Shown here one piece after another: positions 58,375-64,000 of a stretch of 64,000 bases of DNA (positions are counted from its first letter, which is position 1; every line of letters starts with the position of its first letter). Source of the stretch: Candidatus Koribacter versatilis Ellin345 (lineage in GTDB: Bacteria > Acidobacteriota > Terriglobia > Terriglobales > Acidobacteriaceae). The stretch lies in the NCBI RefSeq assembly GCF_000014005.1, contig NC_008009.1, positions 1,736,001 to 1,800,000 of the forward strand, written 5' to 3'. A program made the translations under genes and the position numbers. Below the pieces are notes generated by a model, which was given only the letters and a program-made list of their open reading frames with translations, was not told where the DNA came from and made no database searches.

Positions 58375-58404
58375 AGTGTAGAGGAACCGGCGGATGCCGG
58401 TCAA
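58375..58404 (-). promoter_or_regulatory. Sigma-70 promoter for the lysC-hom-thrC-thrB operon
   Basis: On the minus strand TTGACC (58404-58399), 18 nt, TACACT (58380-58375). Transcription should start near 58368, giving a leader of about 215 nt to the lysC ATG. It lies 12 nt after the ldh stop, separating the operon from ldh. Confidence 0.75.
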
Positions 58405-58416
58405 GCATACTTTCCG

Positions 58417-59382
58417 TTACCGAGGGAGATGCCCCTCAATCATCCCCTTCAAAACCTCCGCCGAATGCTGGAGCTTGGCCAGTTCCTCCTCGCTCAAATC
58501 CGGCGTGAGCACCTGTACCACTCCCTTCGCTCCAACGATCGTCGGCAGGCTCAGATACACATCATTGATCCCATACGCGCCTTCGACTAGTGTCGAGGTC
58601 GTGAGCACCGTCTTCTGGTCGCGCACAATCGACTCCACAATCTGCATCAGCCCCACCGCGACGGCATAGTACGTCGCACCCTTACGCTCGATGATCTTGT
58701 ACGCCGCATCGCGTGTGTCGGTAAAGATCGTGTCAAACACGTGCTCATCGTACGGAAGAGAGTGCAGTCGGCAATACTCGCGCAGTCGAATCCCAGCGAT
58801 GTTTGCCAGGGACCAGATCGGCACCTCGGTATCGCCATGCTCGCCGAGAATCAATCCGTGCACACTGCGCGCGTCCACGGAAAAATGCTGGCCCAATAAG
58901 TAGCGGAATCGCGCCGTATCGAGAATTGTTCCCGAACCCAATACACGGTGCGCCGGCAACCCCGAAATCTTGTAGCTTGCATAGCTGATGATGTCCACCG
59001 GGTTCGTCGCGATCAGCAGCAGCCCATCAGGATTGTGCTTCACAACCTCCGGCACAATCTGCTGAAAGATCGCCAGATTGCGATCCAGCAGTTGCAGCCG
59101 CGTCTCCCCGGGCCGCTGCGCCGCTCCCGCGGTAATCACCGTCACTGCAGCACCACGACAATCCGCGTATTCGCCAGCCCATATTCGCGTCGCCGCTCCA
59201 AAGGGGACAGCGTGGTTTAAGTCCATCGCTTCGCCTTCCGCCTTCTTGTGGTTCGCATCAATCAGCACGATCTCCGCGGCCAACCGCCGTTGCAGCAGTG
59301 CGAACGCAAAGCTCGCGCCGACATTTCCGAGTCCGACCACAGCGATGCGAAGCGGTGTGTGGGAAGCAACCGAGTTAGCCAT
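58417..59382 (-). CDS. ldh: L-lactate dehydrogenase
   Basis: A 321-residue NAD-dependent 2-hydroxyacid dehydrogenase. RIAVVGLGNVGASFAFALLQ binds NAD. The substrate loop AQRPGETRLQLL has Gln before the conserved Arg, favouring pyruvate over oxaloacetate, so lactate rather than malate. The active-site His is in LILGEHGDTEVPIWS and ATNPVDIISYAS is conserved. The start is MANSVASHTPL at 59382; upstream in-frame codons run into the terminator of the neighbouring gene. Confidence 0.9.
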   Translation of the reverse strand: MANSVASHTPLRIAVVGLGNVGASFAFALLQRRLAAEIVLIDANHKKAEGEAMDLNHAVPFGAATRIWAGEYADCRGAAVTVITAGAAQRPGETRLQLLDRNLAIFQQIVPEVVKHNPDGLLLIATNPVDIISYASYKISGLPAHRVLGSGTILDTARFRYLLGQHFSVDARSVHGLILGEHGDTEVPIWSLANIAGIRLREYCRLHSLPYDEHVFDTIFTDTRDAAYKIIERKGATYYAVAVGLMQIVESIVRDQKTVLTTSTLVEGAYGINDVYLSLPTIVGAKGVVQVLTPDLSEEELAKLQHSAEVLKGMIEGHLPR

Positions 59383-59404
59383 GGGGTTCAGCCTACCATC
59401 GAAA

Positions 59405-59431
59405 AGAAAAGCCGGAGCTTTAAGCTCCGGC
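59405..59431 (-). terminator. Intrinsic terminator after the propeller/lectin gene
   Basis: GCCGGAGC (59431-59424, minus strand) and GCTCCGGC (59418-59411) form an exact 8-bp stem with loop TTAAA, followed by TTTTCTTTTC. It lies 22 nt after the stop. Confidence 0.9.
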
Positions 59432-59453
59432 CTTTGTGAATGACGAACGACAT

Positions 59454-62400
59454 CTACTGTCCGAACTGCCAGCTGATGATGTCCTGGATCGCGGTCTGCC
59501 CGCCGGTTCCACCGGTGAACCCCGCATACGCCGTCGTCGAACCGATGGTGCTCGCGACGTTGATCGTCCAACTGTACGTAAACGTCTTGCTCGTCACCTT
59601 GTCCGTCAAATTCAGCGTGAGTGTGTTGCTGGAATACGTAATTCGCGCAAACATCGTGTCGCCGCTGTGTAGGCTGATTCCGCTTGGGGTCAGGTCCACC
59701 GCGGGCGTGGTCGGCGCAGCGCCATTCGCATAAAGACCGACCGAGTTCGTCCCCTCGCCCGAGTTGCTGTAGAGGTCGAACTTTAGGGCAATGCTGTGAT
59801 TGATCCCCTGATATCCCAAGGCACCGCCATTGCTGCCGATCGCCGTCGCTGCGTTGTTCTGCAGCACGAAGGCAAAACCATCTGCGCTCGCACTAGTTTG
59901 TTGAAACGTGAATTCCGTGGTGAATCCCGTGTCGGGCTGGAGCGTTGTAACGAAGGCACTCCCGGCTTGATTCGCTCCTCCGTTGGTTAAGCGCAATTTC
60001 GTGCCGTTCAGACCAGAACTGCCATTTTGCTGCAGCCCTGTCGCGCTAAAGCCGGGTCCATAGTTGATTGTCGGCGTTTCCACGGTATACGTGTAGGTGG
60101 ACGGGAAACTCGGCCCGTATCCACTCTGCACGTCCATCACATTAAACGTCGTCGTGTTCGTGATCGTGATCGGGCTGGTATAAGGGGTTGAACTCGTTGT
60201 CGGGTTGCTGCCATCGGTGGTGTAGTACACCGCAGCGCCAGCGTAACCCGTCATCGTCACTTGCACGGAGCTGAAGTACTTTCCGCCTGCAGGAGAGACT
60301 GTCGGCTTCGGAGAGACTCTCAGGTTCGAACTGGCATAGGTCCAGTTAAGAATCTCCTGGACTGCGGAGAGCCCCCCAGTTCCTGCCGTGAATCCAACCC
60401 AACCTGTATTCCCGCCAACATACGCAGGAATGTTGATGCGCCATGCAGTTCCATACGACTTACCACTCTGTAAGTCAGTCAGGATGAGCGTCAACCGCGT
60501 ACCGTCGTAGATGAAGTGTGCGTTCAACAAATCGCCGCTGTGGAGATCAAGTCCGCTGGGCGTGAGATCAATCGCCGGAGTTGTAGGCGTGGTGCCGCTC
60601 ACGAACATGCCAATCGAGTTCGGACCTTCCCCTGCGTTGTCGTAGAGGTCGAATTTGATCGCGACACTCTTGGCGATCTTTGGCGAAGTCGCTCCACAAC
60701 ACGGGTCCGGGCCATAACCAAGGCCTCCACCGGAAGCGCCTATGGCATTAGCTCCTGATCCTTGGAATACGAATGTGAATCCGTCTGCACTTGCGCTCGT
60801 CAGTTGGAAATTGAAGTCTGTGATAAACGCCTGAACATTGATAGGCGCCGTTGCGAATGCTGAAGATGCCTCGTTCGTTCCACCGTCCGTCAGCCGCAAT
60901 CGCGTGCCGACCAGCGCCGCACTTCCGTTGAGGGTGAGTCCGCTGGAATTGAAGCCGGTGCTTTCGTTGATCGTGCTCGAAGGCTGCACGATCGTAAATG
61001 TCGCAAAACTAACCGGACTTGCGTTATATCCCGGCGCGGAGACGATCGCTTTAATCACAACTGTGCTGTAGAACGTCATCGGTTTCCCTGCGTATTTCGT
61101 CGATGACAAGGTTGGCGTGGTGCCGTTGGTCGTGAAGTAGATCACGCCTCCCGGAACCGTCGTCGAGAGCGACAGCGTTACCGGCGATGTGAACGTGCCG
61201 CCATACGGCGATATGCCCGGTGCCGCCGCCTGAGGCAACGCGCTCACAATTCCGAAGACGCTGACCGCAGCCTGGGTGCCAACATAAACCTTACCGTTCG
61301 CCACCGTTGGCACGGAGAATTTCACCGGCAGTCCCAGCCCATCGCGAGCGGCATTCTGGTTCGAGTTGTAGAGCTCGGTTCCCAGGTTAGTCGCGTCGTA
61401 AGCGTGCAGGATCGCCGCGGTATTGCTTAAATATCCTTCGTTCTGCAACGCCCATGCGATGCCGTTGCTATTTCCATTCGAGGAAATACTCACCGTCGGT
61501 CCGGGGAAGTGGTACACCGTGCTCGAGTGCGACGTCGGTGTGGAAGAAAGCAATCCGTTGCCCACGCTGAACGCCTTCACTGTATCGCTCGGCCCTTGGC
61601 CGCTGCCGCCGAAATACACGCTACCGTTCCAATATGCCGGCGTAGACCATGTCCCCTGGATCTGTCCTTGAACACTCTGCACAATCTGCGAATCGTTGCC
61701 GCTGTGGAAGTGTCCCATGCTGTGGCCCGACCCGCCGGTCACATCGAGCAGGTAAATCGTGCCTTCTTTTCCGGATTCAAGCAGCAGATTCGGATGCGCC
61801 GTCGAGCCCGCCGTTGAGGGCAGAAGGAGTACGCCGCCCGACCCGAGATCCGCGTCAGCAGAGTTCAAGCTCGTCTGGTCATACGGGGTAAAGTAATCAC
61901 TCAGAGCAAGCCCGCTCGTCGTGCTCAGTCGGACGATGCTGTCGCCGTAGTTGTTGGTGCCGTCCCAGCTTCCATTGCCGGTCGCGACATACACGTTGCC
62001 GCTGGCGTCACCCGCCGGCCCATCACCCGCCATCCAAATGCCGCCGTCACTTCCGGTGGGATCCGCTACCCAGCGCGAGTGCTGCGTCATCGGCGAAGTG
62101 CCCACACTGTATTCAAACACCCAGCCATGGTACGGGCCGTTATCGCAGTGCGATGCCGTTGCGATATACACCTTGTTGTTTTGCAGTAGCAGACCGGCAC
62201 GTTGCGCTTCGAGCAGAGGAGAGTACGTGATTGTCGTCTGCCCGACGGTGTAGGTGCCCTGGATATCCACGGGTCCGCCGAATTTCTCCGCGCCGCTCGT
62301 GATGTCCAGTGCATGCAAACGCAGGTGGAAGATGCCATTCTCCTTCGTCTTCGCGGTCAGGTACATAGTGTTTGTCGCAAGATCGATGACCGGTGTACTC

Positions 62401-62840
62401 GTGATACCGATCTCGGGAACAAGATCTCCACATCCTGCGTCATTATTGCTGTCCACTGTCGTAATGCCGCTCGCCGGGTTGATGAAGCTTACGTGCCAAA
62501 GAGCAGCCCCGGAAGTATCGGCGTCAAAGGCATACGCACTGTCATGTTCAGTCACCACGAACAATACGTTGTGCGGGGTACCTCCGACCGTTAAATTCGG
62601 CACGTACAACGGCTGCGCATACACGTAGCCATCCACCGGGAGGGAGAACAACTTGCCAAATTGCCCGGAATTTACGTTCGAAGTCGTCAGCGTCGTTTCG
62701 CTGGTGTTCTGGCCGGTTCGAGCAGTGTCGTTGTGATAGGTGGTCACCGGCACTTGCGCCAACACTGAGCACGTCAATAGAAGCACAGCGATGAACGGCA
62801 GGGCAGAGTGACGAATCGACAGCTTGGCTCTTGAAAGCAC
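59454..62840 (-). CDS. Secreted quinoprotein-like propeller with two chitobiase-C/lectin modules
   Basis: A 1128-residue exported protein. GGAGG 6 nt upstream picks GTG at 62840 as the start, giving the signal peptide LSIRHSALPFIAVLLLTCSV-LAQ. Residues about 30-530 form a PQQ-like beta-propeller (VTEHDSAYAFDADTSGAALW; VYIATASHCDN). Then comes a CHB_HEX_C-type domain (GGVIYFTTNGTTPTLSS, about 560) and an L-type lectin domain (LTSASADGFTFVFQGSGANA). The same pair repeats at about 885-1128 (AAVYYTTDGSNPTTSS; QTSASADGFAFVLQNNAAT). The lectins suggest sugar binding at the surface. Catalysis by the propeller is unproven. Confidence 0.82.
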   Translation of the reverse strand: MLSRAKLSIRHSALPFIAVLLLTCSVLAQVPVTTYHNDTARTGQNTSETTLTTSNVNSGQFGKLFSLPVDGYVYAQPLYVPNLTVGGTPHNVLFVVTEHDSAYAFDADTSGAALWHVSFINPASGITTVDSNNDAGCGDLVPEIGITSTPVIDLATNTMYLTAKTKENGIFHLRLHALDITSGAEKFGGPVDIQGTYTVGQTTITYSPLLEAQRAGLLLQNNKVYIATASHCDNGPYHGWVFEYSVGTSPMTQHSRWVADPTGSDGGIWMAGDGPAGDASGNVYVATGNGSWDGTNNYGDSIVRLSTTSGLALSDYFTPYDQTSLNSADADLGSGGVLLLPSTAGSTAHPNLLLESGKEGTIYLLDVTGGSGHSMGHFHSGNDSQIVQSVQGQIQGTWSTPAYWNGSVYFGGSGQGPSDTVKAFSVGNGLLSSTPTSHSSTVYHFPGPTVSISSNGNSNGIAWALQNEGYLSNTAAILHAYDATNLGTELYNSNQNAARDGLGLPVKFSVPTVANGKVYVGTQAAVSVFGIVSALPQAAAPGISPYGGTFTSPVTLSLSTTVPGGVIYFTTNGTTPTLSSTKYAGKPMTFYSTVVIKAIVSAPGYNASPVSFATFTIVQPSSTINESTGFNSSGLTLNGSAALVGTRLRLTDGGTNEASSAFATAPINVQAFITDFNFQLTSASADGFTFVFQGSGANAIGASGGGLGYGPDPCCGATSPKIAKSVAIKFDLYDNAGEGPNSIGMFVSGTTPTTPAIDLTPSGLDLHSGDLLNAHFIYDGTRLTLILTDLQSGKSYGTAWRINIPAYVGGNTGWVGFTAGTGGLSAVQEILNWTYASSNLRVSPKPTVSPAGGKYFSSVQVTMTGYAGAAVYYTTDGSNPTTSSTPYTSPITITNTTTFNVMDVQSGYGPSFPSTYTYTVETPTINYGPGFSATGLQQNGSSGLNGTKLRLTNGGANQAGSAFVTTLQPDTGFTTEFTFQQTSASADGFAFVLQNNAATAIGSNGGALGYQGINHSIALKFDLYSNSGEGTNSVGLYANGAAPTTPAVDLTPSGISLHSGDTMFARITYSSNTLTLNLTDKVTSKTFTYSWTINVASTIGSTTAYAGFTGGTGGQTAIQDIISWQFGQ

Positions 62841-63166
62841 GGGTTTCCTCCGGCGAAACGCGACAGCACAGGCCCACAACGAGGGTCGAACATGAACGGC
62901 GAGGGAGTTTGGTCTTACGGAACGGAGTGGCAAATCAGCAACTTAGCTGAGTTCGAGAGTTATACCCGTTCTTGCCGGGATTTTCCAGTAGGAATCTGGT
63001 CAATTTGTCGGTGTTTCTCCGGACACATTCCTGGTTCTTCCGCTGTCCGCGCGGCATCTCTCCAAGCTGGAAACCTCATCGAAGTTCTTTTGCCCTCATT
63101 GGTTTTCCAGAATCCCGGGCTCGGTACTGATTCGGCCCCGAACCATCATCCATTCACCCGATCGGC
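62841..63166. other. 326-nt divergent intergenic region
   Basis: It separates the propeller/lectin gene from trehalose synthase. Short in-frame stretches lack ribosome sites or family resemblance. I see no clear promoter, hairpin or RNA gene. Confidence 0.4.
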
Positions 63167-64000
63167 ATGGATTTGATTTCGACACAGACTTGGTTCAAAG
63201 ACGCGATCATCTACGAAGTGCACGTTCGTGCTTTCTACGACAGCGTGACTGACGGCATCGGTGACTTCGGCGGTATCACCCAGAAACTCGATTACCTCGA
63301 AGACCTCGGCGTCACCGCCGTATGGCTCCTGCCCTTTTATCCGTCGCCGCTCAAGGACGACGGCTACGACATCGCCGACTACAACAACGTCCATCCGTCT
63401 TACGGATCGCTACGCGAGTTCCAGCGCTTTCTGCGAGAAGCCCATCGTCGAGGAATCCGCGTCATCACCGAGTTGGTGCTGAACCACACCTCCGATCAGC
63501 ACATCTGGTTCCAGCGCTCCCGCCGCGCCGAACCCGGTAGCCGCTGGCGCAACTTCTACGTCTGGAGCGACACCCCCGATCGCTACCAGGACGCGCGGAT
63601 CATCTTCAAAGACTTCGAGACCTCCAACTGGACATGGGACCCGATCGCCAAGGCCTACTTTTGGCACCGCTTCTATTCCCACCAGCCTGACTTGAACTGG
63701 GAAAACCCTGAAGTTCGCGAGGCTATGTTCGATGCCATGGACTTCTGGTTCGACATGGGCGTGGACGGCATGCGCCTTGACGCCGTTCCGTACCTTTACG
63801 AACGCGAAGGCACCAACTGCGAAAATCTCATCGAGACCCACGGTGCCCTGCGCGAACTGCGCAAGCACCTCGACGAAAAATACAAAGACAAAATGCTCCT
63901 CGCGGAAGCGAATCAGTGGCCGGAAGACGCTGTTGCCTATTTCGGTAAGGGCGATGAGTGTCACATGGCCTTCCACTTTCCGCTGATGCCGCGACTCTTT
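63167..64000 (+). CDS. treS: Trehalose synthase (GH13), N-terminal part
   Basis: The first 278 residues of a maltose alpha-D-glucosyltransferase; the rest lies beyond the window. The barrel begins [19 protein letters not shown] and continues [36 protein letters not shown] and [17 protein letters not shown]. The nucleophile Asp is in [15 protein letters not shown] (about 202) and the acid Glu in [14 protein letters not shown]. The [12 protein letters not shown] motif is typical of TreS. It interconverts maltose and trehalose, for osmoprotection and glycogen metabolism. Confidence 0.92.
   Translation, partial: MDLISTQTWFKDAIIYEVHVRAFYDSVTDGIGDFGGITQKLDYLEDLGVTAVWLLPFYPSPLKDDGYDIADYNNVHPSYGSLREFQRFLREAHRRGIRVITELVLNHTSDQHIWFQRSRRAEPGSRWRNFYVWSDTPDRYQDARIIFKDFETSNWTWDPIAKAYFWHRFYSHQPDLNWENPEVREAMFDAMDFWFDMGVDGMRLDAVPYLYEREGTNCENLIETHGALRELRKHLDEKYKDKMLLAEANQWPEDAVAYFGKGDECHMAFHFPLMPRLF

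Overview
This window is chromosomal DNA from a GC-rich Gram-negative bacterium. The gene content fits the Acidobacteriota, probably close to Koribacter or Terriglobus. Pointers are a Ser/Thr kinase with a FlgO/TolB-like and TPR sensor region, a secreted quinoprotein-like protein with lectin modules, a TolC protein, a type IV pilus pilMNOPQ operon, and a stand-alone methylmalonyl-CoA mutase large subunit. The taxon is inferred from family content, not from a search. I see no phage, insertion sequence, CRISPR array, tRNA or rRNA. Almost all of it is ordinary core chromosome.

Layout. 1-9 kb: end of a DMT transporter, an ABC-2 exporter pair, a DUF2975/HTH pair, an amidohydrolase and M20 peptidase pair, an aldehyde dehydrogenase and truA. 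9-19 kb: a TolC-like channel, a glycosyltransferase, a SpoIIE-type phosphatase, a nucleotide pyrophosphatase/phosphodiesterase-like enzyme, small enzymes and a MASE1-PAS histidine kinase. 19-28 kb: methylmalonyl-CoA mutase subunit, Ser/Thr kinase, VOC and cupin proteins, an aminotransferase and a second aldehyde dehydrogenase. 27.7-37 kb: a FecR protein and the cell-shape cluster mreB-mreC-mreD-(ggt)-mrdA-rodA. 37-40.6 kb: a 469-nt structured leader and an RNase E/G whose S1 domain is split by about 550 disordered residues. 41-47 kb: an excisionase-like HTH gene and pilM-N-O-P-Q behind a strong promoter. 47-51 kb: APC permease, aminotransferase and an MFS exporter. 51-59.4 kb, minus strand: ldh, then lysC-hom-thrC-thrB, proC and a LysR regulator. 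59.4-64 kb: a large secreted propeller/lectin protein and the start of trehalose synthase.

The most striking signal lies between ldh and lysC (58182-58404, minus strand). A near-consensus promoter drives a 37-codon leader ORF whose end carries a Thr/Ile-rich run (TRITTTSRTT). The Thr codons sit in the loop of a hairpin. Next comes an 11-nt segment that pairs, with one mismatch, to the 5' arm of an intrinsic terminator just before lysC. This is the architecture of translation-coupled attenuation as in the E. coli thr operon, here in front of aspartate kinase, homoserine dehydrogenase, threonine synthase and homoserine kinase.

Most starts were chosen from Shine-Dalgarno spacing, 4-nt stop/start overlaps and family N-termini. 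Functions are family-level readings of the translated sequences. No database search was run.
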